Shown here piece after piece: positions 1-15,000 of a stretch of 64,000 nucleotides of DNA. The first letter of the stretch is position 1. The number at the start of each line of letters is the position of its first letter. The translations under genes and the position numbers were made by a program. Under the pieces are notes generated by a model. The model did not search any database. It saw nothing but the letters and a program-made list of their open reading frames with translations, and was not told the DNA's origin. This DNA comes from Centroberyx gerrardi (Eukaryota > Chordata > Actinopteri > Beryciformes > Berycidae), in the NCBI RefSeq assembly GCF_048128805.1, contig NC_136005.1, positions 18,936,260-19,000,259 on the forward strand, read 5' to 3'.

Positions 1-3000
1 GTATACGGTTGAGTTCCACCTTGTCATTGGCCAAGCCTTCGCTCAGGGCAGCCATTTTGGCTAGAGAGTCTTTTAAGGCAGCCTCCTGGTTCTGCAGTTT
101 GGTGAGGGCTAACTCCTGCTCGGCACTCTGGGACTCCATCTGTGGAGTGTATCATAAATATCAGAAGGATTAAAACTATCAGGACTCCCAGAGAGAATCC
201 AGTACAGGCTACCTGGTGAAATACACAGCAGTCTACCTTGCTGAGAGCCAGAGCGAGGCTGGCCTTGTCATCCTCCAACACCTCCTTCTGCAGCGTGATT
301 TGACTCAGAGCCTCCTTCATTGTCACAAGCTCCCTGCGCAGGTCAGAGTGTTTCCCTTCAAGTTGCTCCAGACTCCTCTCACTAAAACACATAAAACATA
401 TCACATACATGTCTTTCTCTTTCTCTCTCACACACACATACACACACACATTATTTATATAAACAAAATCTCTTAACAGTAATCCATCTCTACTTTGAAA
501 GATGGAGAAATGTCGGTGCCAAAGGCCAGAACTCTAAGGGAGTTACTTTTTTTACTGGATCGCATGTCCTGCTCTCATTCTCAGCTAATCAAATTTTTGA
601 AGCAAAAGGAAAACCTCACAAGGAGAAAAAAAAAGTCACCCTCTTGCATGAGTGTAGTAATGCAATGTAAATCATTTACATTTTCATCCAAATGTCGTCC
701 GGGTGCATTGCCGGCCGGAGAATGACATGTGTTACTGATCTGAACTCTAAACAAACGGAGCTCGAAAACAAGCGCGGGTGACGGGATGTGCGTTGTGTAA
801 CGGTCATTCGCCCTGCTCGTAACTGTACCCTCTCTGGGCCTCTGCGCGCTGCCGTGCCAGCTGCCTCTCCAGATCCTCCCTCTGCTGCCTCAGGAGGTCC
901 CGCTGTCTCTGGAGCTCCAGTGACGAGCCCCTCAGTACCTCCAGCTCCGCACGCTGGGAGTCCACCTCCTGCCGCAGTCCCGACTGCAGCTTCTCCAGGC
1001 TGCCCTTCTCACTGTGAGCAATGGAGGAAGAAAGAAAGAAAGACAGTAAGAAAGACAGAAGAACAGAAAGATGGAAAGAAAGGAAGAAAGGAAGAAAGAA
1101 AAAAAGAAGAAGGAAGGAAGGAAGACAGACAGAGAGAGAGCAAAGGCCCATTGTTGTACAATAATAATAATAATCTAATAATCATCATCATCATCATCAT
1201 CATCATCACACTTAAATTGTATATCGTTTTTCCAAAAACAATATTAACAAGACACTTTATTTTTTTAAACATTTTCTAGTACATTGGTTTTATTTTTGGT
1301 GCCTTGTAAATATTGTTTCTGGAAAAGTGCTATACAATGTAAGTGTTGTGATGATGATGATTGTTCACTATTAAAAATAAAACAAAACTATAATCATCAT
1401 CATCATCATAATAACACTTGAATTGTAGCTCATTTTTCCAAAAACAACATATACAGGCAACTTCACCAGAAACAAAACCAGAGTATACAAAATACAAAAC
1501 AAAAACAATATATAACTAGGAACATAAACACAGCAAAAAAGAAACAAAAAGAATAGGTATAAAAGCAAAAACTATTATAATGCAGCCTCCAAAAGTCCCG
1601 AGGCCCTAATGGCAAAGGCCTAATCACCATTCTACACAAAGGAAGTACGTTATCAAGGTGTATATGGGTCAGCTTGCTACCTGGAGATTAGCTCCAGTGA
1701 GGAGTGATATCTGTTGCAGTCTCTGTGGCTCTCCTCCAAGGCTTTTTTAGCCTCCTGGCCTTCCTTCCGCACTTCCTGGATCTTCTGTTCCGCCTCCCTC
1801 CTCTCAGTGTCTCTCTCCTGCAGGTGATCACGCAGCGTGTCCGCTTGCTCTAGGGCCGCATCCAGACGCCCACGCAGATCCTGTGGATTATACGTGTGTG
1901 TTTGTTATGTGGGTTAAGACACTGGGGCGAAAAGTTATTATAATGTATTCAACACATCTTCCCCCATATTTCATGGATCAGCTTCAAAAGATCTTCCTCA
2001 AATTTCATTTACAGTAGTACAAAGTACAAAATAAGTATGATGAGACTTTTGTTGGACCTGTGTTTGTTTCTGGTGCTTGGAGAGAGCAGTCTGTACAGCC
2101 ATCAGGGCGGTGTTCCTCAGAGGAGACCGGCCATGGAGAGGCGAGGAGGAGGCCACACTTTCAGAGCCGCTGCTGTCACCCTCACCACCAACCAACTGGG
2201 CATGGCAGACAGAATGAAGGAGAGCGGGAAAAAGAAATACACTGATTTTCTTATATGCTAACAAACCGCAATTTACAATGTCCCTCAAAGCTTTGTTCTG
2301 TGCTGACCTGGTGAACATGGCATAAGACTTGCTGGAGGGTTTGGATCTCGGCGTGGAGGACATCCATCTCTGCTTTATCCTCTGTTCTCCTCGTCTCCTG
2401 TGCAGGAAACCATTAAGGTCAGATAAGCACACATAGAGCACCGCTGACATTCACCAGACTGCCGCCCCTAGACAAGGAAGTCGTGGAGTTTATCAAGACC
2501 GGGGTCCAGACTACAGCCAATTTAGCTCCTTTAACCACTTGTCTATCTGCCACCTCCCACCCCTAATTCCCAAGGTCCCACCATCCTGTCCAGACTGGTC
2601 TGCATGGTGTTCAGGCTTGCATCCTTCTCGCTGCTCTGGCTCCGGAGGTGCTTCACCATGTCAGTCAGCTCCAGGATCCTAGATGCACAAGCATGCATGT
2701 AAATGGACAGAGAAGCACATCACAAATGCACACACACATACACACACTCATACACACTGAATTCCTTTAGACATTGAAGATGCAGGACTGACAAGTACTC
2801 CTCCTCAATAGAATAGACTATCAACGCTATCATATTCTCTGCACAAGGGCAGAGCTAGAATCCCTGGCATTACAATGACTTTTGATAAGATCAAAAGCCA
2901 ATTGAGGTTCAGAATATAAAGACCTCCTGTCAGTTGCATTGATATTCTTGAGGTCTTCTGGCTGAAGTGCACAGGAGACGATACAAAAGGCTTGCTTTTT

Positions 3001-6000
3001 CTATATCATTACCACAGTAGTAGTTCAAGTCTGCTCTGGTGTTCCATTTAAGGGATCAAATTTGTCTCTCCTGTCAATCATAGAAAGAATCTGAATTCTG
3101 AATACTTGAAAAAATTGCACTGAGTCCAAAATTTCTACTTCAGTTTTTAATGCTTTTACCTTCATACAGTCCTGATCAGCTAATAGTAACTCAAAAGTCT
3201 GTTGCATGAGCATGAGTGACATAATTGAAAAAGAAGACACGGCACACAGAAGGCGAGCCTCTTGCGAACACACCCATTAGGAAATCACTTTACCTGGAGT
3301 TGAGTTCGACTTTCTCTGCATCCCAGCGACCCTGAAGCTGCATGGCCTCCCTGAGCTTGTCCTTCAGCTGCCTTTCCAGCGCTGACATCTCCATGCCACT
3401 AGAGGAGCTCTCCTGCGTCACCCTGGCCTCTAGGTTCATACAGGCAACATGCAGCTGGCGGCTGGCAGTGACACACTCCCCACGCATATCAGAGAGAGTC
3501 CTGCAGAAGAGACGTGCGCATCAAGCTTGACAGAATGTGACAGAACCTATAAAAGATCTGGAAGGGTACGGAAGCGGGACATGCTGTTTTCACTTTTACA
3601 GTTGTGAGCCATCAGTCTAATTAAAAAACAGTCTGTTTGTATTTGAAGAGGATGGATGCCTGTAGTGATTAAGCTCCAGGATCGCAGCTCACTTTGAAGT
3701 GTCTCCTGTTTAAGTTAGAGTCTCCGACATGATCACGGCTGTCTATGAGCTGAGTAATCGCTATTGTAGCAAATTACTCCTCAACACTGCTCACAGTGGT
3801 TCGACATGACATAAGCCAAGTCTTATAGGGTTCAACTTTGTCCTGATGGATGACTCCGACAGCGAGCAGAGGCACCTTAAGCTATCTGTCCCCCAGCGAG
3901 GAAACAATGAGCAGGGGAGCAGGCGACCCCGTTGACCTACTCTACTTTGATCCTCGGCTGGGATAGATGGCTGTGGTTGGAGTGTTGAGGGTGAGACAGA
4001 AGAAAGGAGGGGGTGCTTGTGGAATCCTGGGTTGCCAGAGGGGTTCTGGCAGCGCGCCACGCTCACCTGTCAGTGAAAGTCCTTAGCTGGGTGAAAGTGT
4101 TCCGCAGGGAGGCGGCCTGGCGCCACAGCGCTCTGACACGGGCCTGCTCACGACCCAGCCGGGAGGCACACGTCTGGGGAGAGAGACAGGGAACAAGGGC
4201 ACTGGAGACTGGAGGGTGGGTGGTAAGGGTTGCTTTCAGCACACTACGGCACCTCTCATTTTTATTGTGATCCCAAACAGATACAACACTGACGCTCTTG
4301 GACACACACTGGCACACATACAAACAATCGGATTTCCCTGTATCAACAGATGTAGTCCATTTACAGCATGAATGCCAGATTGTTTGCACAAAATTTTCCT
4401 TCCTCTCAGCAGTTGGAATGTTTTCACAGGAAACAACAGCTCAAAAATCATGGCAGTGAAACGAACAAAGAATGAGAATGAATTGACGAAACTGGCTATG
4501 AATGGAATTCCTACCCCATGTGAACTCAACAGGAATTTAATTGCACAATCTCCGTACAGAGAGGGATTAACCTGAGTTCTGTATTCTTTTTCTGACTCAA
4601 GCTCCTCATTTTTGCGGTTCTTCTCACCTCTTGCTCTCTGCGTAGACGGGTGTCACTCAACTCCACGTCATCGCGGGCCTTCCACAAGCTCTCCGTCAGC
4701 CCCTGGGTGACGCTGCCAGCCTGCTCCAGTTGCTCCCGGAGCATAGAGTTGACTTGGCTGAGGTTGGCACACCTGGGGAAAACAAGCCTCATTACACTGA
4801 GAGGCTCCTTGGCACCCCTCACTTGACAACTACTGTCGTGACACCCTCTTACAACCCTACCTCAGCAACCAAACTCCATCATTCATGCGGCCACTATATC
4901 ACTCCTACATTTATGGGCTCATAATCCTAGCTTTAGATCCACCCTTGCCAGCCACGCTTACAGGGTGAACATGTGTGACAGTTTTATAAAGTCTGTGTCA
5001 ACTCAGTCCTAATTTCAACCAGATTTGCTTGTAGGGTCATTTACAAAAATGTTTACATCATTCTCACACTGCACACACACCCTGTTACAGTAAAGCGTGC
5101 CAGTTTTCCATGTTCAGTTATCTGTTTGAGAGGGAGCCAAACCAGTGTTTGCATGTATAATATGAGACCGTGCTTAAAGGGACTTGAGAACAGGGGAAAG
5201 AGGGGTTCAATAATCCCAATAATACACAAAACAGGTAATTCATTGTTGTAGACCTAGTCTCTACATGACAGTTGAAAAAAAGTGCTTAAGCGGATAGTTC
5301 TTGGTAACTGTGCAGTAAGTGGTGCTCCTAGGCAGTAAAAATGATCAGGCCCTGGCAAATGGGAGGGTTTCTGCCATGGCCATTTCAATTAGAGTTCCAT
5401 AGCTCCATAAATCACAGGGCTTTAAAATCTGGCATCAGTTGCAGAGGTCGGCCCCCACTTAATGCGAGGCATCGTTAAAATGCTTTGGAGAAGAGAACCA
5501 ACATGGTCCCACTAATTTACTCTGACAAATTGGATGCTGAGTTTATCTACCAAGGCCAGGCTCTGCCTTCCCCAAACCTCTCCTTGCAGCCTGGGCAAGA
5601 AAAAACAGCAGGAAAGCCCAGAGAACTGCTGGGAATATCTCTGCTCCACACATTTCTCAGAAATATTTCGGCTTGCTTTGTGCTTCTCAACAAGAAACAG
5701 AAAAAGAAAAACGGGAGCAAATTTCTAACAGGCTTATCCATGAATTTATTGCTCTGAGTCTGCATCCAAATAGAGACTCCCTGCTGGTGTGGGTTTTCTG
5801 ATTTCTGGAATCCAACGTTTGAGCATTTTCTTTTCCTAAAACACCCTAGCATGTATTGCTTGCCTCTACAGAGTCTGTAGAAGTTTCTTTATTGCCTGGA
5901 TGCCCTGACTACCTGCACTGCATGGTACCCACTCCAGTCCTCACCTCTTCTGCTCCTCCTCCAGCTGTGCAGACTTGTTCTGGACAGCCATGTTGAGGTC

Positions 6001-9000
6001 CTGTTCTGTCCGCTGCTGCCGCTGGGCTGAGTCCAGGTGGGCCTGCAGCTGCACACATACAACATCTCTAACTGGCATACTGGTAACACTTCAGTATAAG
6101 GCAGCATTTACAGTAGTAAGCTAGCAGTTACCTACAATTTAAAGAACAACATAATTACAGTAGAAACCAGTTAATGCAAATGCTCTGTGGAGGCCATACA
6201 GCCAAGTGAAATATTTGGATGAATGAAATACATTTACATAACAGAGCAAAACTTATTCAAAACATGGAGAGTGCATGTTTTACTTTTCAATTATTTCACA
6301 TTTCACTTACTGGTTGTTGAAATGCCTTTAACTGCAGGTATAATAGCACTTACCCTGTAGCAATCCGCATCCTAAATGTTTCACTGGTTGTATAAACAAG
6401 CACATGCACTTTAATTTGTCACCTTAAGGGCATGGGCCTATAGTTGCACTAATTGTACTTATTGTTTTGTAATTGTGGCAGCGTGTTTTTCTGTGGACAC
6501 TTCTTGTGTGTACTATGTGATTATATGTTCTGCTGTTGTGGAGTGCACCGAAACAAATTCCAAATCAACTGTAAGGTTGATATGGCAATAAATTATTGAA
6601 TCTTGAATCTTGATAAACAATGGAATAAAAAACAATTCAGCTTGAAAGGGTGGATTCAGGTCATCACTGAACCATTCTAAACCACTCTATGCCATTAGAC
6701 TTTAGGTCAGTTTGGATGTCACAGGTTCAGATTAGCAATGCATTGATACTGTGCATACTGTAAAGATGGTTGGAAGGAGTGTGATTATGGACTATGCACT
6801 ATTACCATCATCATTAGGGAACTACACTTCTATTAGCAAAATCTAATGCTGTCACAAAAAAAAAGCTAAATGAGGGGTTTTACAGTGACTCCACTATGGA
6901 TTCTTGAACAGTCTCCCATGACTTACCAACAATCTTAGCTTCTCAGACTCTGAGGTTTTCTCCAGCACCTGTTCCTCTAGTTCACCACACCTCCTCTTGT
7001 ACTGAAGAACCTGGCATAAAACAAACATAAGGTGCATAATGGTACACAATTTGAGACGAGGTGAACTTCACCTCTGAATTCTGAACTCTACCTCCAGTTA
7101 CCTTGGTCTGCAGCTTCTGAACAAGTTGGGCCTGTCTCTGCTGGCCCTCCTGATAGGCCTGCAGTTTACGTCTGTAAGCTCTCTCCTCGGTCTGCAGCTG
7201 CAGGTGGGCTGCCGACACGCTGTCCTGGTCTGAGTCCACTGCTGACTGCAACATCAGCATCTGCCCCAGCTGGATGGGGTGGTGACAACTGACCTTCAGC
7301 AAGTTTGACAACATGGCTGGACATGGCCAGTCTTACTACACATTACAGTACACATTATGCATGCACTGTATAATCTATATCTCTGGATATAACTATAATA
7401 TAGTTATATATATAATATATAAAGGTCGGGTAAGAGGATCAGTTGCACTCAGCTAGGTCATTTAGCATGGGAAAGTCTAGCGATGATCTTTGTAATTGTT
7501 CATTGTGGGTTATATTTCAGAATGATAATATTCAATGCATGGAAGAATTTGTTCAATGCATTTTTGAGGTGACCCATGAATGCATGTCTATGCCAAATAG
7601 ATAGGCTATCATGAGACATGATTTATGACTGTAATAAGAAACATCTTAAAGTAAAGCACTCTAAGTATGTATCCATCACATAATTTAATGATATTGATAC
7701 TGATGTGATTAAATATGAGGGACAACTCTACTGTAAGTGCCAAACATAAGAGGTCAAAGCTCTAGTCAGTGCAATTTCAGTGAGCCACAGAGCCCCACTA
7801 CTGATTTATTACACCAAATTACTCCCACATTAACACACATAATGGATTAAATTGTATGGGTTTATGGCTTGATTAAGCGATGCTTCCAAACACTCACTCA
7901 AGTCTATCAATGAAAATTACAGATAAATTATCATCACATATTATGTCAGGATCAACTAACAAATCTATTGCGTTCATTGTTCATTCTATTGGAATTGCCT
8001 TATCAAGCACAGAGATACAAGTTACCAACTCTAGCCATATTTTGTCATAATGACACCAATGAACTTTTAAATATAGACTTAACTTGAAAATAACTTCAGA
8101 GTTGTTCAGCTGTAATGCCACTGTTGATTTTATCCATCCCATTCTTCTAGGGCTCCATTTCCCAGTTGGACGGGGTACTTTCTTTTCTTTGTCATGTATT
8201 TAAATGTGATTAGGAATTATCCAAATGATTACAGTGGTACAGAGAACACATTTGATGGCCCAGGTGTTTCATATACATTGGGCTATGTTTTTGTTAGGAG
8301 TATGGTGTGTGCATGGTATGTTTTTATTGTGGGATCCAAATGTCCCGACAGGAACAGAAAACCCAAAATAGCCGACACATGATTTAACTGCTAGACAAAT
8401 CTAGAGAGGCGAAGGATGTTTTTTTAGGGTTAGGGTTGGACAAGCAGTGGCTAGACTTAAAGATGAGGTTAGAGGTTACTGGATTAATGTCAGTCTTTGG
8501 AATGTCCAAGTGCAGTATGTTTGTGTGTATGTGTGTGTGTGTGTGCATCTAAACACAAAGATATACAAAGTACTGGTCTTTCTCATTGTGGAATCTCATA
8601 TCCTCTCCCATATCTGAAATCCAAATGTCCTGTAACCTCTCAACCTCACACAACCTAAACTCCCTCTGCACCACCCACTCTCTATCCTGGTGCCAGACAC
8701 CCTGTCCTCACTAATACAAACCACATGGCCCTAGAGCGCTACAACACACTGCGTGCCTCCAACTGCCCTTGCCGACTTCTCATTTAAAACAGAGAGGAAG
8801 AGAAGGAGAGCGAGGGAGCCCCCTCCCCTGCAACACTCTCCAAACCACCATCCAAGCCCCTCAAATCAACCCTGCGACTCCCTCCCTCCCTCCTCTCCTC
8901 TGTACCTCATCTCTTCTCTGGGTGCTTAATCTCTCCAGCAGGCTCCAAGAGAGCCAGGACAATAGTCTCACTGTTCAACACTGGACCCAGCCACTTTGCC

Positions 9001-12000
9001 ACCATTATTAACACATTTTCAAATGCCCATTTCAGAATTTTATACTACAAACTACAGAAGCAGCCATCATGCACTTGGCTCTGTGCATTTAGAGTTTTTG
9101 TTTGAGGACCTGGAGAACACAAAAGCTTCTTTTACTGCCCGTTGTTGAGGTGACAGCTTTAGGGACTGAGAAGGGAGGAACAACATGGGCGGAGTGTTTG
9201 AAACACACAGAACTGCAGCAGCTGTGTTTAAAGGGACTTCTGGAAACAGCTGTGTGTGGAGCAGTACTGATTATGCATCTTTTCAAGTATTTTGGCACAA
9301 CTGTAGCAATTACAGTGTATTACCAACAAGCAAGTACTTTTTAAACACACCTTGAATACATGGCCATAGCACACAAGGTTTATTACAACACATGAGCACA
9401 GTCTACAATTGGAGCCTTATAGAGGTATCTAATACAACTTTGGGGAAAGGGGGTACAACTTAGACCATACTGCAACAATGCAATTCAGAAAGGGATATTA
9501 TTAGTTACATGCAAGTCTAAACTGAACTCACCCTTTTAAGTGTACATTATCTTTTCTGATGTTTGATGCATAAAAGGGATCATAACAGGACAAAGGTTTT
9601 CACTGGAAGCAGTGTATATGCTTATATCTTTTAAATGCTACAGTCAGCTTTTTCCCTGTGAGGCTTCTGTTTTTCCATAAGGAACCAATCTAGCAGGCCA
9701 AATTATCTTCACATATCTGACACTGATAAGACTCTTGCCCTGGAGGGAGCCACCCGTGCACACCTCCATGAAGGGGAGACAGAGCCGTGCCTGTTTTCTC
9801 ATTTTTAAATCATTATTCGCTCACTGTGAGTGTGGTCTTACTAAGAAGTAAGTGATCATGATTAGAAAACATGCATTACAGAGAAAACACACCTTTCCTA
9901 CAGCTGGAAGGTCACTCAAATTCTACAAATCATAGGCTTGTTCCATTTCTATCTGGGCAAAGTGTCCTAGTGTGGCATTATCTTCAGTATTTCACAGATG
10001 GGGCATGTGTTGTTTGGTGGAGGACACATGTCAGTGGTTCCATCAACAGCTGCCACTGCTGCAGACTCCGCACTCTGCCCTCTCTGCCTTTCTGTGCACT
10101 CAGTGACCAGGTGTCCCTGACAACCCCGTATGGTCCCAGCCCTGCCCTGATGGTGAGGGATGTTTGCTCTTTTTCATACATAGCTACAGTGTGTGGGCTT
10201 CTTGCCAGAGCCTCGCCCCTGCTCCACACACCACAGAGAGGAGGCTTTTTTTATGGTTTCTCCCTAGTCAGCTGTAAAGCAGGAGGCCGGGGGCTGCTCT
10301 GGATTAGCCATGCTCCATGGAGGAAGCTCCCAAGAGGGCGCCATAACAGTCTGTTGTGGAGACCCCCTCCCCCCTTTACTAAACTCCCCTACACCACCAT
10401 CTCCACCCTTGCTCTGCTCGCATCATTAAATCTCATCACCCCCATCGCCAAGTGAGCTTGAACTCATTGTTCTTCACAACACACCCATCCATTGGTGACT
10501 GTAAAAGAGCAAAAGAGAGGAGCGAGTAACCCCAATCCTCCATCTGCCCTAACTTAGGGGCTTATAGGGCTTACTGGGGGCCCGGGAGTGTGCACACTGA
10601 ACACCCTTGCTATTTACGATCTGCCTCAGAGTACAGTCACTCTCAAGCAGCCTCCACGGCCCCCTAAAGTGGGCTGAGCCCAATCCCAATGTAGCCCAGC
10701 TCTTTGAGGTCATCTACTGCCATTTTGCAATAATGGTCAAAATGCAATTTATACAAAAACAGCCTTTTTGTCGTGGCATGTTTTATGCCTCCATATGGTT
10801 GCTACACTTCTTTTTCTTTTTTTCCATCCCAAGTATCTGTTTCTTGAGCCCTGCTTATGTTTCAAATGTAAAAGACTTTTTCAGCCCTTTAAAATGTGCT
10901 TTGAATTAGCTTTTTATATTTCTTGATATTTATGATTTGTGCCACTCCTTGTATTGTCTCTTTTGATAAATATTTCAAACAACATCAAGGGATAATCTTG
11001 CTTTGATTCATCTGCCAACAAGCAACAAGAGAATCATTTTCAAGGCCCTTGTGAAGGCTTTTGTGTTTGGGCCAAAGTTTGCTGCCTTCTTCATGTGGTA
11101 GATCAAAATCCAATCCATTACAGTTACCAAGTTATGATTATGGTATTCTCTTAATGACCTAATGTCACAACAGTTTAGGATTTGATAATTCACCAATTTA
11201 TCTAGGCTAATCCTTCAACTACGTTTTGTGAAATGTCTTGAATGTTGCTTTGCAGTTATGAAGTTATTTCACTCCGCACCTATAACTTTGGTTACAAGGA
11301 TCCATACCTCTTCAAGTATACAAAGAGATGTTTCTAGGCATAACCAGCAACTAATCCACATTCTCAGTCCTCTCTCTCTATCTCTGACTCACCCAGTGCG
11401 ACATCTGGCCATGAGTGCACAGTCCAGCCAGCATGTGAAGGGTTACAGCTGCAATCGTTTTCCCTGGCTTGGCCTGGACCCAGAGGCTTAATAAAGGGAA
11501 TTAATGGAGTGCACTATCTGTCAGATTCCTAAACACAGCTGGAGCGGATGTCCATCGCCCCCAAGCTGCCCAAAACTTACTATCCTACTTCAACAACTTA
11601 CCCGCTCCCCCTTCCCCTCCCATTACCCCCTGAGCGCTGACTCTGTGAAAGAGCCCCAGCTGATTGTGAAAGCTGTTTATGTATCGTCACTGATGGTAAT
11701 TACACAATGTGGGATAACAAACAGAGGGGAATGGAAGTCGGGGGATTGGTCTGTATGAGTATGTTGCCGTGGAGTGAAATTTTTGGTTATGGGGACAGCT
11801 GCTGTGATGGCATACAGAGAGATATCGACATTAAATGGTATGTGTAAATTTGGCCAAGCATACATACTGTATACTCATGAGCACATGGCTGGCCTTTTAA
11901 TGCTAAACACAATGCCACAGGCAAGAAAAGTGCACTGCAAAATCTACACACAAATACACCCACTCTGTCGGTTCAAGAATTCACTTCTGATTAGCCACCC

Positions 12001-15000
12001 GTGACATCTGAAAAAGAATTGGAAAAAGTTTGTTTGATGTTTGAATTTAAAGGCAGGTAATATGAGTAGCCTAATGTCAAATGTTGACAAGGTTTAATGG
12101 AAAACTTTCATCAAAAAGACTGTGCTGGGATGGGCTTTTAAGAATATTTTCTCTGGGGAAGGCAATTAATTTTTACAATTTCATGATAGTTGAGAGAGTC
12201 AGACTCTCTGGCAGCACTCCATGCAGCATAAATGAATGAGTTTATGCCAGTAGGAAAAACAAACTGAAAACAGAGGGGGCAGCAGGGAGAAGGGGACAGT
12301 AACACAATCCCTAAAAACAGACTTTATCTGCTCCAACTATGTTTGACAGAGGCCTTATACAAAAACCCAGAGGATTCAAGAGTGAGCACTGGCAACTTGG
12401 CAGTTGGTGTCAGAAATCCTTCAGCAAGAGTTTATCTTTATCCAACTAACTACCACATTGCAGTATTGTGCAGCCAATCACCAAGCGTTAAACCAGTAGG
12501 GTATAGTTGTCTAAGCCTGAGAAAACGTATGCTGGCAGGGATCCAAAAGCAACACAGAGGGTTCAGAATTCACCCTAACATGTTCTCCAATCTCCTGAGA
12601 CCATCCAATTCTGCAAACTGGGTCAAGGTTTATCCTGGTTCAGGAGCAATTTTCTGGGGTCACCAGAGATCATACTGAGTGACTTAACAGAAACACAGAG
12701 GGCGGCTTTCAGAGTCCAGGTGTGACTTCACCGGTATTGCGTTAAGGGTCTTCTGTCAGGTCAAAGGGACTAAAGGGAAGTCGGGGAAGAATGGGGAGTT
12801 GAGGGATAACTATCCTTCCCTACCTGCTTTAGCTGGCATTTTGACACTTTGAGCATTAGATATATACTCCAGAGAAAAACTTTTGATTAAGCATCATATG
12901 TAGTATTGACTCCCCAGCATACATGTCCAAGGGGACAACCTTGTTTCAGTCAGATTTAAAAAAAAAAATGCTTTAAAGTCAGCATTCTAGTCCACCAGAA
13001 CAACTCTGGATTATGTAATAAAACACAAGAGTGACTCAACATAATTTCAGGACATTTTACAATTGAACACACTGTGCTTTGGCATAAAGAACGGTAAGTG
13101 TCAGTGAATCTATGGGGAAATTATTCAACAACAAATATGCAGTAATCTCATGGAGAGGTTAAAGCTTTCCCGCTATTGGCTTGGCAAATTTTGCACTTGA
13201 CAAACAGTACTGTAATGACAAAAACCCGATCACATAGCATCAACTTGTTTACAAAGCATATGCAGCAGGTTAGCCTGTTAGTAGGATGACTAATAATCAA
13301 AAGGTTGATGGTCTGAACAGGAGGGCGCAGGATGGCTGCTATTATATGGGATGGTATTACCCAGTCCCCACCATCACTGCACGACCCTGAACCAAACTGC
13401 TGCAGGGAGAAATTCCAATTACCTTGTGTAAATTGGCCAGTAAAGTAATGTTCATCTTGAATCTTTGTCACAGTGACTGGGATAAATGCTAATGCCTGGA
13501 CCTAAGTTGACTGTAAAGGTTCTTAAAGCTTCTCATGGACCAGTTCCACTTCCCAATAGCTGTTTCTTTTTTTTTAACAAAATAAGTTATTACTTCAATG
13601 TTGAGAAACATATGGTGCATATAAATGGTTCCCAAGATTGGATATTGTGGATGTTAGATACATACTGCCTGGCAGCTCACTCAAGAGCAGCTGGGGACAT
13701 TGTACTTGAAATGGGCCTCAAAAGGGATTGACAAATTAAGTTGATCATATGCTGCAGTGATATATGACTCCTCAGGCGAGACAAGTTGAGGGAGTATTGT
13801 ATAGCCAGGTAAGAGTGTTGGCCAAAAAGTTAGCTCTGCGTGGATACCACAGCCAAGGCATATTTTGCTCTAGGACATTGATTAGCACACTGGATTAACA
13901 GCGCAGCACATGTCAAACTCAAGCCAAAATCATGCTGCTCTGAAGGGGAAAATTCTGACAGACTGAGTAGGGAGAAGACAGCAGCCGGCACTGGAACTGA
14001 CGAGTCACAACAGGAACCTCATGATGAACCGCCTGACTTTTGAGGGACTACCTGATAATAGCCTGAATTGCATTATCGCTGATGTTTTTTCCACTCTTTG
14101 TGACAAAACTAAACTTCGGTCTGTGGTAACCCTGCCCCTCCACTCTTCAAATTACCAGCCAGTGGTATGAACATCAACTGCTAGCAACACTTGCTTTCTT
14201 TTTTTTCTGCCTCTTTAGCGTCTTTTCACACCTCCAAAAATATCAACAACATAAATATGCTATATATATATATCTGCCAAGCTAATTAAGTTATATTTAT
14301 AGCCTCGGTTTTAAAATAAGTTCCAGGAGTAAGGCAAGCAGTAGGAGTTCATTAGATTTAAGCAGCAGAATGAGGGCAGTGTTATCACAAATGGCTGCTT
14401 TGTGCACCATGAAAAATGAGCTTTTTCTTCCACAGCCTCTAGGGAGGAGGCCAGTGACCTTCACAATTTTCCCCCTAAACAGCAGCCACTAGGTGGAGGG
14501 GGCAACCATGGGGGGCTGTGAAGGGAGACGCCGGCCCTCGTGAGCACAGGGGGTCTGACTGCCTGAGCAGACCACAAGGAAACCCTTCATGAACCTCGCC
14601 TCTTATTTACGCATATAAACACACACAAATGCACGCACGCATGCACACAATCACACACACGCATACACATACATAATGGCTGCTTATACTTACTGTAATT
14701 GGTAAACCGTATTTCTACATTTTAATTAAAGAAAAAAAGTATGATGTGACATAAAATATAAGTTAATGTGCTGTTGCCAGTTGACATTTATTCATTCATG
14801 AGAGTGTGAATGTTCTGCCTTTTTTTCCACTTTTCAATACAGTACATGCGAAGCCGTTTGAACCTGCTTCGTTACCACACTGTTTGTTTACCCAACTCCA
14901 AAGGGCTTTCCCTGCTGGAAAGAGTGGTGCTACGCTGATGTTTGCTGTAAGCATATTCCATTTCAAAGGTATGTGGCCTTTTGCAGTCAATGCTCTAGTG

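Noticed and set aside
829-1011. Assignment of this gene to crocc (rootletin 1) rather than crocc2
   Set aside because: Some segments match CROCC well, but the start, LQGRWDAEKV and the VACMNLEARV segment fit CROCC2, and the neighbours klhl30, espnl, scly and kif1a are the CROCC2-region genes.
788-1279. 163-codon plus-strand open frame
   Set aside because: Antisense to crocc2 exon 829-1011 and then through a GA microsatellite and (ATC)n; low complexity, no protein signature.
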